Source: Fibrobacter succinogenes (lineage in GTDB: Bacteria > Fibrobacterota > Fibrobacteria > Fibrobacterales > Fibrobacteraceae). From it: a stretch of 64,000 nucleotides of DNA. The notes beneath the pieces are model-generated. The model saw only the letters and a list, made by a program, of their open reading frames with translations, was not told where the DNA came from and did not search any database. Positions 33,226 to 39,956 of the stretch are shown one piece after another. Each line of letters begins with the position of its first letter. The stretch's first letter is position 1. The stretch is taken from positions 1-64,000 of the forward strand of contig CACWNW010000005.1 of assembly GCA_902762305.1 (NCBI GenBank), read 5' to 3'. The translations under genes and the position numbers were made by a program.

Positions 33226-33372
33226 ATGTCCGATAAAGAAAAATCCCTCTATGGCGAAGGCGTGTGCTTCGAACGCATCCGCCGCATCACGGGCTACCTC
33301 GTGGGTACTGTCGACCGCTTCAACAACGCGAAGCGCGCCGAAGTGAACGACCGCGTAAAGCACGGCGTGTAA
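33226..33372 (+). CDS. separate glycyl-radical domain of NrdD (48 aa)
   Basis: ATG at 33226 is preceded by AAGGAG (33213-33218) at the ideal distance of 7 bases, 25 bases after the nrdD stop and in another frame. The product contains F-E-R-I-R-R-I-T-G-Y-L-V-G-T, then R-F-N-N-A-K and R-V-K-H-G-V. This is the glycyl-radical end of NrdD, where E. coli has R-R-V-C-G-Y-L-G ... R-F-N-A-G-K ... R-V-K-H. The radical glycine would be Gly23. The stop (33370-33372) is 1 base before the nrdG start. I see a distinct start codon, ribosome binding site and stop, so this is not a simple frameshift. Known analogues are the autonomous radical subunit YfiD/GrcA of pyruvate formate-lyase. A working enzyme assembled from NrdD plus this peptide is inference. 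Confidence 0.88.
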   Translation: MSDKEKSLYGEGVCFERIRRITGYLVGTVDRFNNAKRAEVNDRVKHGV

Positions 33373-33373
33373 G

Positions 33374-33931
33374 ATGGACGAATACCCGCGTTTGCGGATT
33401 GCCGGAATCGAGCCCGAATCTTTCGTGGACGGTCCCGGAATCCGCATGACCATCTTTACCCAGGGCTGTCACCATAACTGCCCCGGCTGCCAGAATCCCC
33501 AGACCCACGATTTCAACGGGGGTCGCCTCATAGACATCGAGGAAATCGTCTCGATGCTGGACGACAACCCGCTTCTGGACGGAGTGACGTTCAGCGGTGG
33601 CGACCCGATGGACCAGGCGGAGGCCCTGATTCCGCTGGCCCGCATTATCAAGGAGCGTGGGCTCAATCTCGTGATCTTTACGGGGTATACCTACGAACGC
33701 CTGATGGAACTTGCCGCGGGGCGCCCGGGATTCATGGAACTCCTGAGCTATGCCGACATCCTGATAGACGGGCCGTTCATCATGGCGAAGAAGTCTCTGG
33801 AGATAAAGTTCCGGGGCTCGTCGAACCAGCGGATTATCGATGTGCCCAAAAGCATTGTCGAAGGGCGCGTGGTTTTGCACCAGATTCAGCTTGACGAAAT
33901 GAAGGCTCGCCCCGACCTCGTGCCGGCATAG
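33374..33931 (+). CDS. nrdG: anaerobic ribonucleotide reductase activating protein (185 aa)
   Basis: Radical SAM activase that places the radical on the glycine of NrdD. The iron-sulfur motif is C-H-H-N-C-P-G-C (Cys32, Cys36, Cys39), followed by the D-G-V-T-F-S-G-G-D-P SAM-binding turn and the family end R-G-S-S-N-Q-R-I-I-D-V. Length is typical. Directly behind the small glycyl-radical gene, which would be its actual substrate in this genome. Confidence 0.93.
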   Translation: MDEYPRLRIAGIEPESFVDGPGIRMTIFTQGCHHNCPGCQNPQTHDFNGGRLIDIEEIVSMLDDNPLLDGVTFSGGDPMDQAEALIPLARIIKERGLNLVIFTGYTYERLMELAAGRPGFMELLSYADILIDGPFIMAKKSLEIKFRGSSNQRIIDVPKSIVEGRVVLHQIQLDEMKARPDLVPA

Positions 33932-33994
33932 TCAAAAAACTGTGATTCTGGACATCGGTTTTGGATGCCGAGGGTAAGTATGAAAATATAAGTT

Positions 33995-34024
33995 CCCCGT
34001 CCTGGTTTGGGCGGGGTCTTTTCG
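33995..34024 (+). terminator. terminator of the nrd operon
   Basis: CCCCGTCC / GGGCGGGG stem (33995-34002, 34009-34016) followed by TCTTTTCGTTT. Confidence 0.8.
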
Positions 34025-34070
34025 TTTATATTTAAAGAAACTTGTTTTCAAAATAGTGTGTTTTTTTTCC

Positions 34071-35651
34071 ATGAAGAAGTTGTTTGCCGGCTGTATTGCC
34101 GTCTCTTTTGCTGCGATGCTTGCGGCCTGTGGTGACGATTCTTCGTCTACATCCCCGGATGCTTCCGGGAACGAAAGTTCCTCTTCTGTAGAAGACGTTT
34201 CTTCGTCTAGCGTCATTCTGAGTGGCGACAGCCACGAAGGATCCGGTCCATCGTCTTCCAGCGGGCCTTCTTCCTCTGCCGCTTCGAGTGAAAGTCGCGC
34301 CCTGGTCTCGGGGGGAGTCTGGCCTAAGTTCCTCTGGGACGGTTCTGCCGATGAGGAAGGTCGCGTAGTGACCGGAAGTGACGGTGAAACTTCGGGATAC
34401 TGGTACGATTTTAACGACATTGATGATGGTGGCTCCTCGAAGTTTACCTTTCCGCCGGACATTAAAAAAGCGTGTGACGAAAACTGGTATACCGGCACCT
34501 GCTACGAATTCATGATGGAAACCTATGGTGGATTAAAGGGAACGGTTAAATTGGGCGCTGGTGCCGATAATCCGTATGTGGGTCTCGGCTTCAACATCCT
34601 GAACGAGGACCAGGATGGAGCCGATATCTCGGAATGGGGAGGCCTCTGCCTGGAATACTCGTCCGGACTCAAATTCCAGGTCAAGATTGTTCCTGAATAT
34701 GACCTGACGATATTGGAGTGCGATTTTATTGCCAGTATCGGCGCTTCGGAATCTGTGAAAATGGTCGATATCCCGTGGAGCAAGTTTAAATCGAGTTGCG
34801 GTTTTGGAATGGATATCGATGCTGCCAAGGTCCTTGCGAATGCGGCGGCGGTCCACCTGCGGTTCGAAGGCAAGGCGGGTGATTCGGGTGAGTTCCTTCT
34901 CAAGAAGATCGGTTCCCTCGGGCAGTGCGGCTCCGGCAGCGCTCCGGTGTCTTCGTCCGCTGTTGCGCCGAAGTCTTCTTCGTCTGGCGTTGCGGAATCG
35001 TCTTCCAGTGCCAAGCTCATTATCGGGAACATGCTCTGGGATGGCTATAACGACCGTGGCGCAGGTCAAGTCGAAACGGGTGGTGACAGCCGCACTTCTG
35101 GGTACTGGTATCAATTTAACGATCGCGATAACGGAGGAACTTCTGCACTTCAGTTCCCGTCCGATGTTGATACGCTAATTTATGATTCTCCATTCCCGGA
35201 GCTCATTGAAAAGTATCGCGGGCTTCAGCTAGGTGTCGCTTTCGGAAGCGGTTTCGACAATCCGTATGCAGGCGTGGCTTTCAATGTCTGGAGCGAGGAA
35301 CAGGAAGGGGTGAATGTTTCTCCGTGGGGCGGAATTTGCCTTCAGTACAAATCATCTATTGATTTCGAGATCGAGCTTGGTCTTGAAGACGGTGCAATCC
35401 CGACGATGGGGTCGTGTAGCTTTGTGGCGAGAGTTCCGGCTTCTACAAGTGAAAAAGTCAGCGATTTTGTCTGGGAAAAGTTCAAGAACAACTGCGGTGC
35501 TGGCGTAAGCCCCGATTTAACGGATGTCTTGAAAAAGGTTGCTTCTGTTAGGCTGAAGTTCTCGGGCGCGGCCGGGACTACGGGAGATTTCTTAATTCAG
35601 CGAATCGGGGCCGTGGGCATGTGTCACGATATGATACCTGCTGGGCCGTAA
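34071..35651 (+). CDS. lipoprotein with two tandem copies of an unknown beta-type domain (526 aa)
   Basis: ATG at 34071 gives a signal peptide with lipobox (A-A-M-L-A-A-C-G), then a Ser/Asp-rich linker typical of Fibrobacter surface proteins. Two homologous domains of about 190 residues follow (about 85-290 and 320-525), separated by another Ser-rich linker. Each has L-W-D-G near its start, T-S-G-Y-W-Y-x-F-N-D, D-N-P-Y-(V/A)-G, W-G-G-(L/I)-C-L-x-Y, a W-x-K-F-K-x-x-C-G segment and a final I-G-x-x-G-x-C. The even, Trp- and Gly-rich pattern suggests a jelly-roll carbohydrate-binding fold, but I cannot name the family. Preceded by the nrd terminator. Confidence 0.7.
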   Translation: MKKLFAGCIAVSFAAMLAACGDDSSSTSPDASGNESSSSVEDVSSSSVILSGDSHEGSGPSSSSGPSSSAASSESRALVSGGVWPKFLWDGSADEEGRVVTGSDGETSGYWYDFNDIDDGGSSKFTFPPDIKKACDENWYTGTCYEFMMETYGGLKGTVKLGAGADNPYVGLGFNILNEDQDGADISEWGGLCLEYSSGLKFQVKIVPEYDLTILECDFIASIGASESVKMVDIPWSKFKSSCGFGMDIDAAKVLANAAAVHLRFEGKAGDSGEFLLKKIGSLGQCGSGSAPVSSSAVAPKSSSSGVAESSSSAKLIIGNMLWDGYNDRGAGQVETGGDSRTSGYWYQFNDRDNGGTSALQFPSDVDTLIYDSPFPELIEKYRGLQLGVAFGSGFDNPYAGVAFNVWSEEQEGVNVSPWGGICLQYKSSIDFEIELGLEDGAIPTMGSCSFVARVPASTSEKVSDFVWEKFKNNCGAGVSPDLTDVLKKVASVRLKFSGAAGTTGDFLIQRIGAVGMCHDMIPAGP

Positions 35652-35690
35652 GTTATTGCAAATTCGGCGGGAAAAAATCCTGAAAAATGG

Positions 35691-35740
35691 AAAATTGGGG
35701 ATTAAGGCTGGCGAAAGTACCTCGTTCTATCCCCAATTTT
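35691..35740. repeat. 50-base hairpin repeat, copy 1
   Basis: Ends AAAATTGGGGAT and ATCCCCAATTTT pair perfectly over 12 bases around a 26-base centre. The centre shares TAAGGCTG-CGAAA with copy 2. Confidence 0.7.
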
Positions 35741-35882
35741 ATAGTTTGTTTATAATTCAAAGTGCGTTGTCTCCCTTCGAGTGGGGATAGAAATCGCAAA
35801 AAGCCGCAATTAAATCCCCAAAAGAAACTTCTTGGCTGGGCCGCGGCCTCCTTTGTGCTCCTGTTTCTGTTAATTTATTCTG

Positions 35883-35932
35883 AAAATTGGGGATTAAGGC
35901 TGACGAAAATACCCTATTCAATCCCCAATTTT
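35883..35932. repeat. 50-base hairpin repeat, copy 2
   Basis: Same length and same 12-base inverted ends as the copy at 35691-35740, with a few changes in the centre. Same orientation, 142 bases apart. Confidence 0.7.
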
Positions 35933-36094
35933 CGAAAAATCCGTTGAATCACGAAGCCTTTGGGCGCTACAGCAGCACTCTCTCCCTCAAGTGCTGAATT
36001 TTTTCAGTTGTGCTCACGATGTTCGCATGTGAAAAATTTCAGTCGTCCCCTCTCCCCCAAGGGGTCTCGTGTGCGCTCTTTTATCTCGGCACAT

Positions 36095-36135
36095 AAAAAA
36101 GAAAAACCACCTTGAAAGGTGGTTTTTCTTTTTTA
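36095..36135 (-). terminator. terminator after tRNA-Gly
   Basis: Perfect 12-base stem AAAAACCACCTT / AAGGTGGTTTTT (36102-36113, 36116-36127). It is flanked by A-run and T-run so it can act in both directions, and it lies directly after the tRNA 3' end. Confidence 0.85.
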
Positions 36136-36136
36136 G

Positions 36137-36209
<73 letters not shown>

Positions 36210-36232
36210 GAGGTGAGCACAATTATAGAATA

Positions 36233-37318
36233 TTAATTTAGGGTTGTCAAGGGTATTTGCAAAGAAAAAATCAAAATTTCGTTTTTTTTGCCCTTCAATT
36301 CGAAAAAACCTTCCCGCTTGCACAAAAATCCGTGCGGAAGGGGCTTCGGCAGCGCCATGAAGAGGTCTTCCGATATTAAAAATTCCTGTCCGAGGCGTCC
36401 GCAGAGCGCCTGAATGCGGCTCGTGGTGTTCAGCACGTCGCCGTGATAGGCGAGTTCGCTTCCAAAATTCCCGACTTCGGTGGTGACTACGCGCCCGCAG
36501 TGGGCCGCGGCCTTGAAACTCGGCGCCTTGCCGTACTTGCGGATGAACTTGTAGCTTATCCTGTCGAGGCATTCGGCGAAGTCGAAGAAGCAGTTCACCG
36601 GGCGAGCCTTCTTCTTGCATGCTGCAATGGGCCAGGTGAGGAAGGCTCCGTCGCCTGCAATCTGGTATATCTCGCCGCGGTTCTCCTCGCAGCAGTTGGA
36701 GAGCAGCTTGTAGTAGTCCTTCAAGAAGCTGCTGTACTTCACGTGCCCGAGTTCTTCGGCGAGTGTGGTGGAGTTGCGCAGGTCCACCATCATGAACACG
36801 AGATCTTCTTCGAGAGGTTCCTGCGACTTGCCGAGCAGCGTGTTCCAGAAAACGCGCGGCCCGAACTTCTTGTGCACCGAGCGCACGAAGGTGATGAGGT
36901 ACGCCATCAAGAAGAACACGAGCAGGGACATCTGCACCGCCGGTTTGGAAAATTCCGAGATGATGGTGGCGATGCTGTCTTCGTTCACCATGCCTTCGCC
37001 AACCTTCGTTCGGAACAGCAGTATGCAGAGGACGGTGCTCGAGCAGATTGCCGAGACGAAGTACGCCGTGCGCATCAGCAGGGATTTCCATATCGACCTG
37101 CAGTCCATCTCGTCCCTGAGGATAAGGATGTCGTACACGCCGTGCGAAAGCCCCATGAACAGGGCGAACTGGAGCATCGCGACCGCCTCGGCAATGTCGG
37201 GCATGCCGAATTGGGCGTAGCTGTCGATTACTGAAAAGCCGACGGCGGCAAAGATCCAGCAAAAGACGTAGTAGCAGACCGCGTTGAATTTTCTCTCTGT
37301 CTGGCGTGTAATTCTCAT
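36233..37318 (-). CDS. membrane class III adenylate/guanylate cyclase (361 aa)
   Basis: Four or so membrane helices in the first ~165 residues, then a cyclase catalytic domain. Its metal site begins V-F-M-M-V-D-L-R-N-S-T-T-L-A-E, followed by Y-Q-I-A-G-D-G-A-F-L-T-W with the second Asp, and the G-D-V-L-N-T-T-S-R-I-Q nucleotide-binding helix with the Asn/Arg pair. It should make cAMP from ATP; specificity is not certain. It resembles membrane cyclases that signal through the transmembrane part. The small membrane protein gene starts just upstream on the same strand. Confidence 0.85.
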   Translation of the reverse strand: MRITRQTERKFNAVCYYVFCWIFAAVGFSVIDSYAQFGMPDIAEAVAMLQFALFMGLSHGVYDILILRDEMDCRSIWKSLLMRTAYFVSAICSSTVLCILLFRTKVGEGMVNEDSIATIISEFSKPAVQMSLLVFFLMAYLITFVRSVHKKFGPRVFWNTLLGKSQEPLEEDLVFMMVDLRNSTTLAEELGHVKYSSFLKDYYKLLSNCCEENRGEIYQIAGDGAFLTWPIAACKKKARPVNCFFDFAECLDRISYKFIRKYGKAPSFKAAAHCGRVVTTEVGNFGSELAYHGDVLNTTSRIQALCGRLGQEFLISEDLFMALPKPLPHGFLCKREGFFELKGKKNEILIFSLQIPLTTLN

Positions 37319-37325
37319 TGGCGGT

Positions 37326-37505
37326 CTAATGGACGAACAGAGGGAGCGCCCAGATCATGGCGATGAGGATGATATCTTTGTAGGAATCGTCCAGCAAAAG
37401 GGTAGATGCGAGGAAGAACACTATCGTGGCGATAGTGAGAAAGATGAACAGGGGGACTTTTTTTTTCACCCGAGCCATGAATTTCTTCAGTTTTGCGTCT
37501 TCCAT
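37326..37505 (-). CDS. small membrane protein next to cyclase (59 aa)
   Basis: The most likely start is the ATG at 37505 (M-E-D-A-K-L-K-K-F); an earlier ATG at 37586 lacks support. A basic N-terminal part and two hydrophobic helices (P-L-F-I-F-L-T-I-A-T-I-V-F-F-L-A; I-I-L-I-A-M-I-W-A-L-P-L-F-V). The stop is 7 bases before the cyclase start, so the two are co-transcribed; it may be a small partner of the cyclase. No family recognised. Confidence 0.55.
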   Translation of the reverse strand: MEDAKLKKFMARVKKKVPLFIFLTIATIVFFLASTLLLDDSYKDIILIAMIWALPLFVH

Positions 37506-37569
37506 GTTACGGATATAAATTAAATTTTTACAAACGGAACTCAAAAAACTTAAAAAAAATAACTTGAAA

Positions 37570-38730
37570 ATGCTCGGCCTGTACATTCATGTCCCTTTTT
37601 GTGCAAAAATCTGTGATTATTGCGATTTTCATGCCTTTTCGGCGCCTGAATGGTTGCAGTTGGAATATTTGGAGCTGATTTCGAGGGAAATGTCCGTTTT
37701 CGCGGAGCGCCATCTGGGCGTGTTTTCGCGTGTCGAGACCCTCTATATTGGCGGGGGGACCCCATCCGTCCTTTCTCCGGAGCGTCTGGCCAGGCTTTTC
37801 GGGGCTATCGCCGATGCGGGCGTGGATATGGCGGTGCTGAAAGAGGCCACCATGGAGTTCAACCCGGAATCCTGCGACGCAGAACGGGTCGCAGTGGCGC
37901 TCGGGGCGGGCATCACGCGGGCAAGCCTCGGGCTCCAGACGCTCAGTGACGACCTGCTTTCGCGGGTGGGCCGCCGGCACGACGTGGCGACGGGCAGGCG
38001 CGCCCTCGATTTGCTCCTCTCGCAAAAGGGCCTGCGCGTGAATGCCGACCTCATGTTCAACCTTCCGGGGCAGGGAATCGACGACATGCTTGCCGATGTG
38101 GAATGGCTTACGGGCCGGCCGCTCGGCCACGTGAGTTTCTACGGGCTTAAAGTCGACCCGACGCGCCGTCTCGGCAGGCGTATAGCGAAGGGCGAGGAAT
38201 CCGTGGACGAGGACCTCTACGCGGACATGTACCTGCGGGGTGTCGAAAAGCTCGAGAGCAGGGGCTTCATGCGTTACGAGACCTCGAACTTCGCGCGTGC
38301 GGGCGAGGAGAGCCTGCACAACCTCAACTACTGGCAGCGCGGCGAATACCTCGCCTTCGGGCCGAGCGCGCACGGCTATTTCGGGGGAGTGCGTTTTTCC
38401 GCTCCCGAAAAGTATGCCCCCTGGCGCGAATACGTGAAGGGCGGCTGCCCCGAAACCTCCCTGATGCTCGACAGGCTCTCGCCCGAAGACGAAATCGCCG
38501 AAATCATCCAGCTCTCGCTGCGTACAAGGTACGGCCTGCCGCTGGATGCGCTCAGGGAAAGGGGGACGTCAATCGCTCCCGAAGCCATCGACCGCTGGAT
38601 TTCGAAGGGCTACCTCGAACAGTCGCAGGGCACAATCCGCCTTGTCGGCGAAGGCTGGCTCTTCATGGACACCGTGGTGCTCGATTTGTATTCGAATTGC
38701 ACCCCAAGTGTAAACGAGAAGGGGTGTTGA
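37570..38730 (+). CDS. hemW: radical SAM heme chaperone HemW (386 aa)
   Basis: Relative of oxygen-independent coproporphyrinogen oxidase that handles heme rather than oxidising the porphyrin. Starts L-Y-I-H-V-P-F-C-A-K-I-C-D-Y-C-D-F; the cluster Cys are 11, 15 and 18. Typical further marks: Y-I-G-G-G-T-P-S, S-L-G-L-Q-T, N-A-D-L-M-F-N-L-P-G-Q, R-Y-E-T-S-N-F-A, H-N-L-N-Y-W-Q-R-G-E-Y-L-A-F-G-P-S-A-H-G. The C-terminal winged part is present. The ATG at 37570 gives the family N-terminus; a TTG two codons upstream is possible. Divergent from the small membrane protein. Confidence 0.9.
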   Translation: MLGLYIHVPFCAKICDYCDFHAFSAPEWLQLEYLELISREMSVFAERHLGVFSRVETLYIGGGTPSVLSPERLARLFGAIADAGVDMAVLKEATMEFNPESCDAERVAVALGAGITRASLGLQTLSDDLLSRVGRRHDVATGRRALDLLLSQKGLRVNADLMFNLPGQGIDDMLADVEWLTGRPLGHVSFYGLKVDPTRRLGRRIAKGEESVDEDLYADMYLRGVEKLESRGFMRYETSNFARAGEESLHNLNYWQRGEYLAFGPSAHGYFGGVRFSAPEKYAPWREYVKGGCPETSLMLDRLSPEDEIAEIIQLSLRTRYGLPLDALRERGTSIAPEAIDRWISKGYLEQSQGTIRLVGEGWLFMDTVVLDLYSNCTPSVNEKGC

Positions 38731-38793
38731 TAGCGGGAAGCTAATTTGTGATTTAGTAAATCGCGAGTGAGTAGAGATTATGCTCTATAGCAA

Positions 38794-38831
38794 AAAAGCG
38801 ACGTTTCCTTTTTGTTGGGTGCATCGCTTTT
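38794..38831. terminator. possible bidirectional terminator
   Basis: Perfect 8-base stem AAAAGCGA / TCGCTTTT (38794-38801, 38824-38831) with a long 22-base loop, between two convergent genes (hemW and the FISUMP lipoprotein). Confidence 0.4.
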
Positions 38832-38859
38832 CTATTCCAGAAGAGTATGTTCTCAGATG

Positions 38860-39762
38860 TTATTCGTTAATGACGTGCGTCGGATGCGGTTCATCCATAA
38901 GGCAGCGGACATATTGCGAATTGGTGTGCTTGTATGTTGTTGTAGACGCTACATCTGGTATGTTGGAGTAAGGGGTGAATGTAATCGTTACATTTCTAGT
39001 GTCGGACGCTTCTTCGAATGCAAAAAACACTGTGGTACTTTCATTTTCCTGTGGTGGAAGAATGTTGAATCCATAGCTATCCAGGCCTGTATATTTGGTA
39101 GCAATCCATTTTTTTGATAATAGCTTTACAGGATCTTTGGCGAAATTTATTAGGGTCTGCCATTCGTCAAGAACGGGAAGATGCCACCCGTTGGGGCAGA
39201 CACCTTGACGGGGTGCCGTTATAGGGTCTTCTTTTCCTAGAATGGCATAATCCCTTGTATAATCGCAGGAAATTCTCATGGCTCCGACCCAGGAATAACG
39301 ATTACCGTATGTGGCATATTTTATGGAATCTTCCGGTATTCCTACACGCAAGCCATCGCAGCCCTCAACGGGTTCAGTCGGAATGTAGCGCAAGTTTTCC
39401 GCCATCCAAATCTGTTCACCTATTTCTGCGGTCTTGTAGATTTCACCATCGCGTTCATCTGTCAGGAGCCCCGTTTCTGGGTTGTAGTTGACAGCGTGCT
39501 TTGCATCTCCGCTGGATTCGGGCGTTGTTACGGAACTGTTGGGTGTGCTCTCGGAACTTGAAACTACAGAACTTGAAATCTCGGAGTTGGTGTTCCCTTT
39601 TTGGCTCGATGATGAGTATGCTATTGCCGAGGATTCCTCATTTGTGGAGCTTGAACTTTGGATGGGGGTGTCATCTTCGTGAGCCTGTGATGGAGTGTCG
39701 TCTCCGCAGGCATTAAAGAAAAAAGCTGTCGTTAAACCAGACAGGAAAAGTGCTGTTCTCAT
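38860..39762 (-). CDS. lipoprotein with Fibrobacter major paralogous (FISUMP) domain (300 aa)
   Basis: Signal peptide with lipobox (F-F-F-N-A-C-G-D-D), then about 75 residues of Ser/Thr/Glu linker, then the FISUMP domain from about residue 95. Family marks are D-E-R-D-G-E-I-Y-K-T-A-E-I-G-E-Q-I-W-M-A-E-N-L-R-Y (conserved Trp/Met/Ala/Glu/Asn), Y-G-N-R-Y-S-W-V-G-A-M, C-P-N-G-W-H-L-P-V-L-D-E-W and the final Y-V-R-C-L-M-D. This domain is strongly expanded in F. succinogenes and is of unknown function, probably a surface or carbohydrate-related fold. It gives the best taxonomic hint in the window. Confidence 0.9.
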   Translation of the reverse strand: MRTALFLSGLTTAFFFNACGDDTPSQAHEDDTPIQSSSSTNEESSAIAYSSSSQKGNTNSEISSSVVSSSESTPNSSVTTPESSGDAKHAVNYNPETGLLTDERDGEIYKTAEIGEQIWMAENLRYIPTEPVEGCDGLRVGIPEDSIKYATYGNRYSWVGAMRISCDYTRDYAILGKEDPITAPRQGVCPNGWHLPVLDEWQTLINFAKDPVKLLSKKWIATKYTGLDSYGFNILPPQENESTTVFFAFEEASDTRNVTITFTPYSNIPDVASTTTYKHTNSQYVRCLMDEPHPTHVINE

Positions 39763-39956
39763 GAGAGCTCCTTTGTTTGATGTAAATATATAATAAAAAA
39801 TGGCGAACTAGGTAAAGTTCTGATTACGGGGGTGTATGATTTTGGAAAGATATGGAGTGTAAGCAAAATGAAATAGAAATGAAATAAAGGCGGGTGTTTG
39901 ATAAAAATTTAGTTTGTTCTATGTTTTAAGCCTTAATTTAAAGGGTGGGTACAACG

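Larger units (their letters stand above)
35652..36094. other. AT-rich intergenic region with hairpin elements
   Basis: No convincing gene. It contains two copies of a 50-base hairpin element (35691-35740 and 35883-35932) and a longer imperfect stem at about 35993-36044 (GAATTTTTTCAG against GAAAAATTTCAG). Confidence 0.6.

Noticed and set aside
33200-33226. Simple frameshift between nrdD and its glycyl-radical end
   Set aside because: The gap contains a stop, a good AAGGAG site at ideal spacing and an ATG, and the peptide starts with a non-homologous stretch of its own, so a separate gene fits better than a sequencing error.
31044-33227. 727-codon frame antisense to nrdD
   Set aside because: Antisense shadow of nrdD, which has all catalytic motifs; the translation is His/Val/Leu-rich nonsense.
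35691-35932. CRISPR or terminator pair
   Set aside because: Only two copies, each a hairpin, no regular spacer and no cas genes; the T-runs expected of terminators are missing.
35762-35947. 61-codon frame between the two hairpin repeats
   Set aside because: No ribosome binding site, its end is made of the repeat element, and no recognisable product.
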